A DNA stretch of 64,000 nucleotides from JBBROS01 sp965217935 (GCA_965217935.1 OZ244581.1:2418001-2482000), one strand, 5' to 3'. Shown: positions 51,752 through 61,637, numbered from the stretch's first letter. The notes: generated by a model not told the origin, from the sequence alone. Program-made: numbers and translations.

Positions 51752-52232
51752 GGGATCTTGCGGGTGCCGATGGCGAGGACGCGGGCGGCTTTCTCCTCGA
51801 TGCCGCTGACGCCTTCGCGGCGGCGCAGCTCTTCCCAGACTTGGCCGGGCGTCACGCCGGCCGCGACCCACATGACAATCAGGTGGTAGAGGACGTCGGC
51901 GCTTTCGGCGACGAGTTCATCCCGGTTGCCGGCGACGGCCTCGATGAGGCATTCGACGGCTTCCTCGCCGAACTTCTGCGCGACTTTGGGAATGCCGCGG
52001 GAGAGGAGGCGGGCGGAGTGGCTGAAGGCCGGATCGAAGGCGCGGCGCTCGGTGACGGTCGCGAATAGGCTGTCGAGCACCGTTGCGTCCTGCTTCGGCG
52101 GCTTGGCTTTGGCCGGTTTCTTCGGTGCGGCGCGCGCTTTCTTGGCCAGGCGGGCCGCCATGAGGTTGGAGGCCGCTTTCTTCGAGACGGCCTTCTTTTT
52201 CGGCGCGGCGAGCTTCTTGGGCAGTTTCGGCA

Positions 52233-52233
<1 letters not shown>
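51748..52233 (-). CDS. hisE: Phosphoribosyl-ATP pyrophosphatase with basic N-terminal extension
   Basis: HisE hydrolyses phosphoribosyl-ATP to phosphoribosyl-AMP, the second step of histidine synthesis. The MazG-like domain (about residues 50-150) shows FSHSARLLSRGIPKVAQKFG, EEAVECLIEAVAGNRDELVA and ESADVLYHLIVMWVAAG, with the acidic metal ligands. The first 50 residues are a Lys/Ala/Pro tail (LPKKLAAPKKKAVSKKAASN) not usual in HisE. The last base of the final Pro codon and the TAG stop come from the ISAzo13 end, so the original C-terminus was replaced by the insertion. It overlaps hisF by one base. Confidence 0.92.
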
Positions 52234-53012
<779 letters not shown>

Positions 53013-53061
53013 GGGACTTGCATACATGACGGCGCGGAGTCGAATGCAAGGTCTTGTTGCG

Positions 53062-53832
53062 TTAGGGAATGTTTTCTCGATGCCGGCGGGACCGGATTTC
53101 CTGACCGAGCAGGCGGAGCGCGTCGGCCAGGTACATGCGGCCGTCATAAAGGGCGCGGCCGACGATGACGCCCTCGATGCGGCCGGCGATGGCTTGGGGC
53201 GTTTGCATGAGGGCCTTGAGGTCGTCGAGGGAGCCGACGCCGCCGCTGGCGATGACCGGGGTTTGCAGGCGGGCGGCGAGGGCGTTCGTGGCGCCGAGGT
53301 TGAGGCCGGTCATCATGCCGTCGCGGGCGATGTCGGTGTAGATGACGGCGGAGACGCCCGCGTCCTCGAAGCGAAGGGCGAGGTCGGCGGCGGCGAGGGT
53401 GGAGGTTTCGGCCCAGCCTTCGGTGGCGACCATGCCGTCGCGGGCGTCGATGCCTATGGCGATCCGGCCGGGGTAGGCTTTGCAGGCGTCGTGGACGAGG
53501 GCCGGGTTCTTGACGGCCGCGCTGCCGAGGATGACGCGGGCGACGCCGGCTTCGATCCAGCGGGCCACGGCGGCCAGGTCGCGGATGCCGCCGCCGAGTT
53601 GGACGGGGACCGTTGCGGCGGAAAGGATGGCGGCGACGGCGTCCTGGTTCACGGCGCGACCGGCGAAGGCGCCGTCGAGGTCAACGACGTGGAGGCAGTC
53701 GCAGCCGGCGTCCTGCCAGGCGCGCGCTTGGGCGCCCGGATCGTCGGCGTAGACGGTGGCCTGGTCCATCTCGCCGCGGCGGAGGCGGACGCAGGCGCCG
53801 TCCTTCAGGTCGATGGCGGGGTAGAGGCGCAG
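53062..53832 (-). CDS. hisA: ProFAR isomerase HisA (probable CTG start)
   Basis: HisA opens the aminosugar of ProFAR to PRFAR. With a CTG at 53832 read as the start, the protein is MRLYPAIDLKDGACVRLRRG, exactly the conserved HisA N-terminus with the catalytic Asp8; the first ATG (53769) would delete that motif. GAAGG lies eight bases before the CTG, inside the end of the GNAT gene, whose TGA is three bases upstream. Other marks are PVQLGGGIRDLAAV, VIYTDIARDGMMTGLN and VIASGGVGSLDDL. Length 256 fits the family. Confidence 0.93.
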   Translation of the reverse strand: MRLYPAIDLKDGACVRLRRGEMDQATVYADDPGAQARAWQDAGCDCLHVVDLDGAFAGRAVNQDAVAAILSAATVPVQLGGGIRDLAAVARWIEAGVARVILGSAAVKNPALVHDACKAYPGRIAIGIDARDGMVATEGWAETSTLAAADLALRFEDAGVSAVIYTDIARDGMMTGLNLGATNALAARLQTPVIASGGVGSLDDLKALMQTPQAIAGRIEGVIVGRALYDGRMYLADALRLLGQEIRSRRHRENIP

Positions 53833-53835
53833 CGT

Positions 53836-54384
53836 TCAGGCCTTCGGGTCGGATTGCAGGAGTTTGTAGTAGTGGATGCCGCGGATGGTTCGGCCGCCGA
53901 CGCGGGCGTAGCAGGGGTGCTCGCCCCAGCGCTGGTATCCCAGGCGGTCGTAGAGGCGGATGGCGGGTTCCTGGGTCTCGCGGACGTCGAGGTTGAGGAC
54001 CTGGTAGCCGAGGGCGCGGGCGGCTTCCTCGACGCGGGTGGTGAGCAGGCGGGCGAGGCCGTGGCCGCGGGCATAGGGGGCGGTGAAGGCGTGCATGAGG
54101 GTTGCCGCGAAGGCTTGCGCCTCGTTGTGGCGGGGCGGGCGGACCAGTTGAGCGCTGCCGACGATGACGCCGTCGAGCCGGGCGATGAAGAGTTCGCGTT
54201 CGGGGACAAGGAGGATGCCGCGGAAATAGCGTTCGAGGGCGAGACGGCCGGGGGATTTGATCCAGCCGAAGCCGCCGCCGTCGAGAATGGCGGCGTCGGC
54301 GGCTTCGCAGAGGGCTTGCAGGTCGTCGTCGGTGAGCTCCGAGGCGCGCTCGACCTGGAGGCTGTGCGGGGGAGCTTCGATCAT
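53836..54384 (-). CDS. GNAT-family N-acetyltransferase within the his operon
   Basis: A 182-residue GNAT. The acetyl-CoA loop is YARGHGLARLLTTRVEEAAR, followed by VLNLDVRETQEPAIRLYDRL and GYQRWGEHPCYARV, the normal GNAT end. The N-terminal part has ASELTDDDLQALCEAADAAI. The target is unknown. It overlaps hisH by four bases and almost abuts hisA, so it is fully embedded in the histidine operon; its acceptor could be histidine or an intermediate, but this is only a guess from position. Confidence 0.85.
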   Translation of the reverse strand: MIEAPPHSLQVERASELTDDDLQALCEAADAAILDGGGFGWIKSPGRLALERYFRGILLVPERELFIARLDGVIVGSAQLVRPPRHNEAQAFAATLMHAFTAPYARGHGLARLLTTRVEEAARALGYQVLNLDVRETQEPAIRLYDRLGYQRWGEHPCYARVGGRTIRGIHYYKLLQSDPKA

Positions 54385-55019
54385 GGCGACCAGCGGAGGA
54401 AGTTCTGCAGGATGCGCAGACCGACGGCTTGGCTTTTCTCGGCATGGAACTGGGCGCCGGCACGGTTCTCGTGAACGACCAGGGCGGGGACGGGGCCGCC
54501 GTAGTCGGTGGTGGCCAGCACGTCCGAGGGGCGGGCGGGGCGGAGGGCGTAGCTGTGAACGAAGTAGGCGTGGTCGCCGGGTTGCAGGCCGGCGAGCAGG
54601 GGGTGGGAGTCCAAGGCGAAGTCGAGGGCGTTCCAGCCCATTTGCGGCAGGCGGAGGCCGGGGGCCTGCATGGGGGCGACGTCGCCGCCAATCCAGCCGA
54701 AACCGGTGGTGGCGCGGTGCTCGAGGCCTTGGTCGGCCATGAGCTGCATGCCGACGCAGATGCCGAGGAAGGGGCGGCCCCGGGCGGCGTGGGTTTCGAT
54801 CGCCTCGCGCAGGCCGGGGACGGCGGCAAGGCCTTCGGCGCAATCGGCGAAGGCGCCTTGGCCGGGGAGGACGACGCGATCGGCGCCGGCGACTTGCCCG
54901 GCGTCGGCGGTGACCTGGACGGCGGCGTCGATCCCGGCGTGCCGGGCGGCGGCGGCGAGGGCGCGGGAGGCGGAGGCCAGGTTGCCGCTGCCATAGTCCA
55001 CGACGGCGACGCGCATCAT
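54381..55019 (-). CDS. hisH: Imidazole glycerol phosphate synthase, glutaminase subunit
   Basis: A 212-residue class I amidotransferase that feeds ammonia to HisF. It begins MMRVAVVDYGSGNLASASRA; the nucleophile Cys is in PFLGICVGMQLMADQGLEH, and the His-Glu pair is in AGAQFHAEKSQAVGLRILQN. YFVHSYALRP is another HisH mark. It overlaps the genes on both sides by four bases. Confidence 0.96.
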   Translation of the reverse strand: MMRVAVVDYGSGNLASASRALAAAARHAGIDAAVQVTADAGQVAGADRVVLPGQGAFADCAEGLAAVPGLREAIETHAARGRPFLGICVGMQLMADQGLEHRATTGFGWIGGDVAPMQAPGLRLPQMGWNALDFALDSHPLLAGLQPGDHAYFVHSYALRPARPSDVLATTDYGGPVPALVVHENRAGAQFHAEKSQAVGLRILQNFLRWSP

Positions 55020-55387
55020 TGCAGCAGTTCCGCAGTGCTGACGGCGATGTCCTGGCGGTGGGTGAGCAGGCGGGCGAGGGCGCCTTCCTCGTCGCGGGCG
55101 GCGACAACTTGGGCGAGGGCGTAGCCGCGGAGCTGAAGCGACCAGCGGACCAGATCGCAGCCCAAGAGGCCGGCGAGGACGGCGACCGCGAAGCCGATGA
55201 TCTGCTGCGCGGGGGGACGGATGAAAAGGTTGATGCCGATCAGTAAGGCGGCTTCAAGCAGGGCGGGAATCCAGGCGCGTTCATAGAGCAGCCACAGGGG
55301 GCCGAACAGGAAGGCGCCCCAGGACCAGCCCTCCTTGACCAGGACCGGGTGGCGGCCCTCTTTATAGTGGGCGGTGTAGGCGTTCAT
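55016..55387 (-). CDS. DUF2628-type small membrane protein
   Basis: A 123-residue protein that begins NAYTAHYKEGRHPVLVKEG, then WSWGAFLFGPLWLLYERAWI, the defining motif of DUF2628. Two or three helices follow (ALLEAALLIGINLFI and IIGFAVAVLAGLLGCDLVRW). The role is unknown; the gene often sits in the his operon of related alphaproteobacteria. It overlaps hisH by four bases and follows hisB by 16. Confidence 0.85.
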   Translation of the reverse strand: MNAYTAHYKEGRHPVLVKEGWSWGAFLFGPLWLLYERAWIPALLEAALLIGINLFIRPPAQQIIGFAVAVLAGLLGCDLVRWSLQLRGYALAQVVAARDEEGALARLLTHRQDIAVSTAELLQ

Positions 55388-55403
55388 GGGCCGGGCTTGG
55401 GCA

Positions 55404-55994
55404 TCAAAGGCTGCCCTTGGTGGAGGGGACGGCGTCCGGGGCGCGCGGGTCCATCTCGGTGGCGGCGCGCAGGGCGCGGGCGACGGACTTGAAGGCGGCC
55501 TCGGCGATGTGGTGGGCGTTGCGCCCGGCCTTCTGCGTGACGTGCAAGGTGAGCAGGCCGTTCATGGCGAGGGCGCGGAAGAATTCCTCGAACAGGTCGG
55601 TGTCCATGGTGCCGATGGTGTCGCGGGCGAAGGCGACGTTCCAGGCGAAGAAGGGGCGGCCGGAGAGATCGACGACGGCTTCGACCAGGGCTTCGTCGAG
55701 CGGGACGGCGGCGGCAGCGAAGCGGCGGACGCCTTTCTTGTCGCCGAGGGCTTGGGCGAGGGCTTGGCCGAGGACGATGCCGACATCCTCGGTGGTGTGG
55801 TGGTCGTCGATGTGCAGGTCGCCCTGGGCCTCGATGTCGAGGTCGAACAGGCCGTGGCGGGCCAAGGCGGTGAGCATGTGGTCGAGGAAGCCGACGCCGG
55901 TGGCGATATTGGACCGGCCGCTGCCGTCGAGGACGAGGCGGAGTGTAATGCTGGTTTCGGAGGTCTTGCGGGTGACGGATGCGGTTCGGGCCAT
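55404..55994 (-). CDS. hisB: Imidazoleglycerol-phosphate dehydratase
   Basis: A 196-residue monofunctional HisB, the sixth-step dehydratase. The two metal-binding repeats are clear: LHIDDHHTTEDVGIVLGQAL and KAGRNAHHIAEAAFKSVARA; VGFLDHMLTALARHGLFDL is also diagnostic. It is the first gene of the minus-strand his cluster and is divergent from hslV, with 123 bases between, which must hold both promoters. Confidence 0.96.
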   Translation of the reverse strand: MARTASVTRKTSETSITLRLVLDGSGRSNIATGVGFLDHMLTALARHGLFDLDIEAQGDLHIDDHHTTEDVGIVLGQALAQALGDKKGVRRFAAAAVPLDEALVEAVVDLSGRPFFAWNVAFARDTIGTMDTDLFEEFFRALAMNGLLTLHVTQKAGRNAHHIAEAAFKSVARALRAATEMDPRAPDAVPSTKGSL

Positions 55995-56117
55995 AGGCGG
56001 AGATGTAGCGCAAAGCGGAGGCGGGGCGCAAAGCGGGGACGGGAGGGCCGGGCGGCTTGGGCGGGGATTTGCTCATGGCTTGTGCGGCGGCTCCGGGCTT
56101 CCCACCTCGGGCGCATC

Positions 56118-56675
56118 ATGCAAAGCAATTCTTACGATCCCGTCGGGTGGCATGGGACCACCATTCTCTGCGTGCGCCGGGGCGGGACAGTGGCGATGGC
56201 GGGCGACGGCCAGGTGACGCTGGGGCAAACCGTGATCAAGGGCAATGCGCGGAAGGTGCGGCGGATCGGGGCCGGGGGGACGGTGCTGGCCGGGTTCGCG
56301 GGGGCGACGGCGGACGCGTTCACGCTGCTGGAGCGGCTTGAGGCGAAGCTGGAGCGGTTTCCGAATCAGCTTGAGCGGGCGTGCGTGGAGCTGGCGAAGG
56401 ATTGGCGGACGGACCGCTACCTGCGGCGGCTGGAGGCGATGATGGCGGTGGCCGACGCGCAGCACAGCTACACGCTGACCGGCAACGGGGACGTGCTGGA
56501 GCCGGAGGATGGGGTGATCGCCATCGGCTCGGGCGGGAATTACGCGCTGGCGGCGGCCCGGGCGTTGCTGGAAGTCGAGGGATTGGAGGCGGAGGAGGTC
56601 GCGCGCCGGGCGATGCGGATCGCGGGGGACATCTGCGTTTATACGAATGCTTCAGTTATCGTGGAGACACTTTGA
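56118..56675 (+). CDS. hslV: ATP-dependent protease subunit HslV
   Basis: The 185-residue peptidase of the HslUV protease. The mature N-terminal Thr follows the short leader MQSNSYDPVGWHG, giving TTILCVRRGGTVAMAGDGQV; the second catalytic Lys region is KGNARKVRRIGAGGTVLAGF. GVIAIGSGGNYALAAARALL and the end ICVYTNASVIVETL are typical. The leader would be removed autocatalytically. Its TGA shares one base with the hslU ATG. Confidence 0.95.
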   Translation: MQSNSYDPVGWHGTTILCVRRGGTVAMAGDGQVTLGQTVIKGNARKVRRIGAGGTVLAGFAGATADAFTLLERLEAKLERFPNQLERACVELAKDWRTDRYLRRLEAMMAVADAQHSYTLTGNGDVLEPEDGVIAIGSGGNYALAAARALLEVEGLEAEEVARRAMRIAGDICVYTNASVIVETL

Positions 56676-57997
56676 TGGTGGACGTGCCCACTTATTCGCC
56701 GCGCGAGATCGTGGGGGAGCTTGACCGGTTCATCGTCGGGCAGAACGACGCGAAGCGGGCGGTGGCGATCGCGTTGCGCAACCGTTGGCGGCGGCAGCAG
56801 TTGCCGGAAGGGCTGCGCGAGGAGGTGGTGCCCAAGAACATCCTGATGATCGGGCCGACCGGGTGCGGCAAGACCGAGATCGCCCGGCGGCTGGCGCGGC
56901 TGGCGCAGGCGCCGTTCATCAAGGTGGAGGCGACGAAGTTCACCGAGGTCGGCTACGTGGGGCGGGACGTGGACAGCATCGTGCGCGACCTGGTCGAGGC
57001 CAGCATCGTGATGCTGCGGGAGGCGAGCCGGAAGGACGTGCAGGCGAAGGCGGAGCTGGCGGCGGAGGACCGGCTGGTGACGGCGCTGGTGGGCGAGGGC
57101 GCCCAGGCGGAAACGCGGGCGAAGTTCCGGCGGATGCTGCGGGATGGGGAACTGGAGGACAAGGAGGTCGAGCTGGCGTTGTCGGAGCCGGCCGGCATCC
57201 CGATCGGGCAGATCGACCTGCCGGGGATGCCGCCGTCGCAGATGGCAAACCTGGGCGACATGATGAAGAACATGTTCGGGCGCAAGGAGCAGCGCAAGCG
57301 GATGACGGTGGCCAATGCCCGGACCGCGCTGGAGCGGGAGGAGGCGGACGCGCTGCTGGACACCGACCAGTTGACGAAGGATGCGGTGCGCCATGCCGAG
57401 GAGAACGGCATCGTGTTCCTGGACGAGATCGACAAGGTGTGCGCGCGGAGCAGCGAGGGCGGGTTCCGGGGCGGCGACGTGTCGCGCGAGGGGGTGCAGC
57501 GGGATCTGCTGCCGCTGATCGAGGGGACGACGGTGAACACGAAGTATGGGCCGGTGAAGACGGATCATGTGCTGTTCATCGCGTCCGGGGCGTTCCACCT
57601 GGCGAAGCCGGCGGATTTGCTGCCTGAGTTGCAAGGGCGGTTGCCGATCCGGGTTGAATTGGCGCCTTTGTCGCGGGCGGACCTGCGGCGGATCATGACG
57701 GAGCCGGAGCATAATCTGCTGAAGCAATATTCGGCGCTGATGGGGACGGAAGGCATGACGCTGGATTTCGCGCCCGAGGCGGTCGACGCGCTGGCGGATC
57801 TGGCGGCGGATATCAACGACCGGGTGGAGAACATCGGAGCCCGGCGGCTGGCGACGGTGCTTGAGCGGTTGCTGGAAGAGGTCAGCTTCACGGCCACGGA
57901 CAAGAGCGGCGAGACGTTGATGGTCGACGCCGCTTACGTGAACGAGCGGGTTGCGCCGTTGGCGGCGAAAGGGGACCTGAGCCGATTCATCCTGTAG
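56675..57997 (+). CDS. hslU: ATP-dependent protease ATPase subunit HslU
   Basis: A 440-residue AAA+ unfoldase that feeds HslV. It starts TYSPREIVGELDRFIVGQND. Walker A is ILMIGPTGCGKTEIARRLAR (about 60), with VGYVGRDVDSIVRDLVEAS after it; Walker B is IVFLDEIDKVCARSSE (about 250), and the insertion domain spans about 110-230. The tail GDLSRFIL is the conserved peptide that activates HslV. It forms an operon with hslV. Confidence 0.96.
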   Translation: MVDVPTYSPREIVGELDRFIVGQNDAKRAVAIALRNRWRRQQLPEGLREEVVPKNILMIGPTGCGKTEIARRLARLAQAPFIKVEATKFTEVGYVGRDVDSIVRDLVEASIVMLREASRKDVQAKAELAAEDRLVTALVGEGAQAETRAKFRRMLRDGELEDKEVELALSEPAGIPIGQIDLPGMPPSQMANLGDMMKNMFGRKEQRKRMTVANARTALEREEADALLDTDQLTKDAVRHAEENGIVFLDEIDKVCARSSEGGFRGGDVSREGVQRDLLPLIEGTTVNTKYGPVKTDHVLFIASGAFHLAKPADLLPELQGRLPIRVELAPLSRADLRRIMTEPEHNLLKQYSALMGTEGMTLDFAPEAVDALADLAADINDRVENIGARRLATVLERLLEEVSFTATDKSGETLMVDAAYVNERVAPLAAKGDLSRFIL

Positions 57998-58060
57998 GTG
58001 CGCGGCGCGAACCCGTGGCATGGCGCCGGCGTATACGGTTTCGTGCAAAGGAGAGGCTTG

Positions 58061-58444
58061 ATGCGCACTCGCTGGCTGATCTGTGCTTTACTTGCGGCAA
58101 TGGCGCCTGGCTGCGCCAGCAATCCGCCGCCGCCAATGGCCGAAGCTCCGCCGCCCGCGCCGCCGGCCGCGGTCGGCCCGGTTGACGGCACCTATAGAGG
58201 CGCCGCCGATCTGGACAGCGATTCGCCCTCCCGGTGCCGCAAGATGACGGCCATGCAGACGGTGCGCGTCCGCAACCAGGCCTTCGCGATCGCGGGACTG
58301 CGGGCGAAGATCGGGCAGGACGGCGGGATCACCGCCAATACAAGGCGCAACAACAGCCTCAGCGGCAATGCGGACGGCAGCAAGATCGAGGTCAAGCTGA
58401 CGCAGGGGCCGTGCACCTACCATTATGACCTTGTGAAGAGCTAA
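58061..58444 (+). CDS. Small probable lipoprotein
   Basis: The 127-residue protein starts at ATG 58061, with AAAGGAGAG upstream. The leader RTRWLICALLAAMAPGC ends in a Cys that could be lipidated (the lipobox is imperfect, with Pro at -2). A proline-rich spacer follows, then a small domain with VDGTYRGAADLDSDSPSRCR, VRNQAFAIAGLRAKIGQDGG and EVKLTQGPCTYHYDL. The stop codon TAA is formed by the first bases of ISAzo13 copy 2, so the native C-terminus may have been longer or ended elsewhere. No homologous function recognised. Confidence 0.7.
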   Translation: MRTRWLICALLAAMAPGCASNPPPPMAEAPPPAPPAAVGPVDGTYRGAADLDSDSPSRCRKMTAMQTVRVRNQAFAIAGLRAKIGQDGGITANTRRNNSLSGNADGSKIEVKLTQGPCTYHYDLVKS

Positions 58445-59755
58445 GTGCCTGAGCTGAAACAACCGCGTCAGGTGCGGGTGGTTCGGGGAGCGATGGTGTA
58501 GTTCCACTCGCCATGAAACTCGGCTGGGGTGATATTGAGGCTGGCGATCTGCGCGTCGGAGACCTTGGCGCCCTTCTGGTAGGTGTTCTCATCGAGCCTG
58601 CATTGGACGGTGAGTCCAGTCCGTGTCGTCGTGCTGGCGATCAGCTGGACGATGACTTGATGCGTCAGCAGCGGCTTGCCGCGCCAGTTCTGGGTGATGA
58701 ATGCGAACAGTCGGTGCTCGATGCGGTTCCACTTGCTGGCGCCGGGCGGCAGGTGCGCCACCGTGATCGACAGGCCGGTCTGGTCGGCGAGCGTCTGCAA
58801 CTCGGTCTTCCACAGCCGCACCCGCGCCCCGTTGCTGCCGCCGCAGTCGGCCGTGATCAGCAGCCGCGTGCTCTCGGGATAGCGCGCCTGGCCGAGTTCC
58901 CGCCACCAGCGCCGGATGCTTTCCACAGCGAACGTTGCAGTGTCGCTGGTGATCCCGAGATTGATCCAGCCGGCATTGGCGGCGATGTCATAGACGCCGT
59001 ATGGCGCCACCTTGCCGAGCTCAGGCAGGATGAAGTCGTGCACCCGCACCGGCTCGGGCTGACCGCGGGGCCGCAACTCGCGCCCGGCGTTCTTGAAATC
59101 GCCGACCACCTCCTTCTTCTTGGTGTCGACCGAGATCGCCGGCTGCTTGGCCGCCTGGAACGCCTGCACCTGGGTGTTGATGTGCTCGAACTGCGCGTCG
59201 CGGTCGGGATGGCTGGCGCCTTCGCGTGTCTTGCTGTTGGCCTGCAGGCTGAACCCCAGCCGCTTCAGCAGCCGCCCGACCAGCTTCTGCCCGGCAGTGA
59301 AGCCGCGCTCGGCCAAGGCGCGGACCAGATGACGCTGGCTCCGGCTGACCCAGAGCAGCGCTGCCTCGGGATCGCCGCGGATGGCCGATTGCACCAGCTC
59401 GGACAGTGCGTCGAGCAGGCCGGGTTCGGTCTCGGTCTTCGGCTTGCGCCCGCCGCCCGGGCGGCGGATGCGGCCGGGGATCTGGTCCTTGCCATGCCCC
59501 AACTCGGCAAGCCCTCGGCCAATCGTGCTGCGCGCGATGCCCGTCACCGCCGACACCGCCAGGATGCCGCCCCTGCCAGCCGCGTAAGCCTCGCTCGCGG
59601 CCCATAGACGGCGCTCACGCTCCCCAAGGAACGGGGCGATGGCTTCAAAGCGGGCTCGAATGGCGGCGGTGTCGATCACCTCTCAACGCTAGTACGAGCC
59701 GCAGACCGAATTCCTACCCACAATCGCGATTCGATTAATTGGGCTCGGGCCCTAA
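58442..59755 (-). mobile_element. ISAzo13-family insertion sequence, copy 2
   Basis: Same element as 50438-51751 (offset 8004), one base different (59741). Its left end provides the TAA stop of the lipoprotein gene; its right end (CCCTAA) lies about 105 bases before sufE. No clear target duplication. Both copies have the same orientation, so the 6.7 kb between them is bracketed by direct repeats. Confidence 0.85.
58468..59679 (-). CDS. ISAzo13-family transposase (copy 2)
   Basis: A 403-residue transposase identical in protein sequence to the one at 50464, with the same helix-turn-helix, ISVDTKKKEVVGDF, LLITADCGGSNG and KWNRIEHRLF motifs. Intact and presumably active. Confidence 0.93.
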   Translation of the reverse strand: MIDTAAIRARFEAIAPFLGERERRLWAASEAYAAGRGGILAVSAVTGIARSTIGRGLAELGHGKDQIPGRIRRPGGGRKPKTETEPGLLDALSELVQSAIRGDPEAALLWVSRSQRHLVRALAERGFTAGQKLVGRLLKRLGFSLQANSKTREGASHPDRDAQFEHINTQVQAFQAAKQPAISVDTKKKEVVGDFKNAGRELRPRGQPEPVRVHDFILPELGKVAPYGVYDIAANAGWINLGITSDTATFAVESIRRWWRELGQARYPESTRLLITADCGGSNGARVRLWKTELQTLADQTGLSITVAHLPPGASKWNRIEHRLFAFITQNWRGKPLLTHQVIVQLIASTTTRTGLTVQCRLDENTYQKGAKVSDAQIASLNITPAEFHGEWNYTIAPRTTRT

Positions 59756-59860
59756 CCGCCTTATTGACGCGCGTGGCAGACGGCCCCGGCTTGCCGGCGG
59801 CGTCTGTCCGCGGGCGGTATCGGCCTTGACGCTTGCGCCGTCGCCGCGCACATCGCCTTT

Positions 59861-60310
59861 ATGTCCGACCCGTATGTCCATCCCGAAGAGGCGAGCGCCG
59901 CCGAAGCGATCGATGCCATTGGCGATGAGCTCGAGCTCTTCGACGACTGGATGGACCGGTATCAGTTCATCATCGAGCTTGGGCGGAAACTTCCCGCGTT
60001 TCCGGCGGAGTGGCAGGATGACCGGCACCGGGTCCCGGGGTGCCAGAGCCAGGTGTGGATGGAGGCGGGGATGGAGCATGGAAAGTTGCTGCTGGCCGGC
60101 GCGTCCGATGCCGCGATCGTGTCCGGGCTGATCGCGTTGCTGCTGCGGGTCTATTCCGGGCGGACGCCGGCCGAGGTGTTGGCGACCGATCCGGTGTTCC
60201 TGAAGGACCTCGGGCTGCTGGAGGCGCTTTCGACCAATCGGGGCAACGGGATCGCGGCGATGGCGCGGCGCATCCGCGATGTCGCGCAGGCCTGCCCGGC
60301 TGCCGCCTGA
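59861..60310 (+). CDS. sufE: SufE-type sulfur acceptor
   Basis: A 149-residue SufE, which takes persulfide sulfur from the cysteine desulfurase SufS and passes it to the Fe-S scaffold. The acceptor Cys is in RVPGCQSQVWMEAGMEHGKL (about residue 60); DDWMDRYQFIIELGRKLPAF and TPAEVLATDPVFLKDLGLLE match the family. No other suf gene is in the window. The MFS gene begins directly after its stop. Confidence 0.93.
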   Translation: MSDPYVHPEEASAAEAIDAIGDELELFDDWMDRYQFIIELGRKLPAFPAEWQDDRHRVPGCQSQVWMEAGMEHGKLLLAGASDAAIVSGLIALLLRVYSGRTPAEVLATDPVFLKDLGLLEALSTNRGNGIAAMARRIRDVAQACPAAA

Positions 60311-61456
60311 TTGAGCGACAGCGCGCGCGTCGGCCTCGTGCTGGCGGCGTTCTTTGGAGCCGGCGCCGTCATGTCGGCCTATCTTCCGCTCTGGTTCGCC
60401 GATCATGGGCTGACTGCGTCCGAGATCGGGCTGGTGCTGGGCGCATCGTCGCTGCTGCGGGTGGTCGGGGCGCCGGGCGGGGGATGGCTGGCCGACCGGC
60501 TGGGGCGGCGGCGGACGATGCTGTCGGTCGCGGCTGGCGTGGCGGCCATTGCTGCGGCGGCGTTGCCAGAATTGCGTGGATTGTGGCCGCTGCTGCTCGC
60601 GACGGTGCTCCTTGGGGTGAGCAGTTCGATGCTCGCGCCGCTCACGGACGCCATCACGCTGATGCTGTCCGCGGCGAGGCGGCTGGATTACGGGCGCACT
60701 CGGGCGTGGGGGTCGGTGGCCTACATGGCGGCGACGGCCGGGGCAGGCGTGGCGCTGTCATGGAGCGGCAGCGCGGCGGTGCCTTGGCTGCTGACGTGCG
60801 GCTATGCCGGGGCGGCGGTTCTCGCGCTTCGGCTGCCGGACGTCGCGACGGTTGCCCGGCGAACCGGCCCGGCAGACGGGCCGTTCCGAAGCCGGGGATT
60901 CCGGCTGGCGCTGCTGAGCACGGCGCTGATCCAGGGGTCCCACGCTGCCTACTACAGCTTCGCGCCGCTGCTCTGGCGCCGTGCGGGGATCGGCGACTCG
61001 ACGATCGGCTTGCTGATCGCGGAGGGGATCGTGGCCGAGGTGCTGCTGTTCGTGTGGGGGCGCGGGCTGATCGAGCGGCTGGGGCCTGCGCGGCTGACCG
61101 GGGTGGCGGCCGGGGCATGCGTGCTGCGCTGGACGGCGACGGCGTTCACGACCGAGGTCTGGCTGTTGGCTCTGATCCAGTTGCTCCACGCGGCGACGTT
61201 CGCGTGTCAGCATCTGTCGGCGATGCTGGTGCTGCAGCGGTTGCCCGGGGAGCGGGCCGGGGTGGCGCAGACGCTGCTGGCGGCCCTGGGGTTTTCGTTG
61301 CCGACCGGGGTGCTGGCATGGCTGACGGGCCAGCTCTACGCGGGGCTTGGCGGGTTCGTATTCCTGCCGATGGCCGTTGTCGGCGGCGCCGCCCTGATCG
61401 CGGTCAAGCCGTTGGGTCTGTGGAGCTCAGAGGAGGCTCGGGGCAGCAGCGCATGA
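60311..61456 (+). CDS. MFS transporter (MFS_1-like, HcaT type)
   Basis: A 381-residue carrier with twelve predicted helices. It reads VLAAFFGAGAVMSAYLPLWF, the cytoplasmic loop GGGWLADRLGRRRTM (typical MFS loop 2-3), AYYSFAPLLWRRAGIGDSTI and LLHAATFACQHLSAMLVLQR, which is characteristic of the PhpT/HcaT (3-phenylpropionate transporter) group. The substrate is unknown. The start is a TTG at 60311, immediately after the sufE TGA; no better start lies nearby. Confidence 0.83.
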   Translation: MSDSARVGLVLAAFFGAGAVMSAYLPLWFADHGLTASEIGLVLGASSLLRVVGAPGGGWLADRLGRRRTMLSVAAGVAAIAAAALPELRGLWPLLLATVLLGVSSSMLAPLTDAITLMLSAARRLDYGRTRAWGSVAYMAATAGAGVALSWSGSAAVPWLLTCGYAGAAVLALRLPDVATVARRTGPADGPFRSRGFRLALLSTALIQGSHAAYYSFAPLLWRRAGIGDSTIGLLIAEGIVAEVLLFVWGRGLIERLGPARLTGVAAGACVLRWTATAFTTEVWLLALIQLLHAATFACQHLSAMLVLQRLPGERAGVAQTLLAALGFSLPTGVLAWLTGQLYAGLGGFVFLPMAVVGGAALIAVKPLGLWSSEEARGSSA

Positions 61457-61637
61457 TGGGGTGATCCCGGGAGCGTTGCGTCCGCGCCACAGTCGGCTTG
61501 CCATTCGCACCTGCGTCAGGCCGACGATCGATGGGCCGTGCAACGCGGGGGGCGGCGCGTCATACTGAGATTAATAGGGATCACAGCGCTTAACGCGAGA
61601 ATGAACGCTTTTCAACTTTCTACACGGCACTTTTGCG

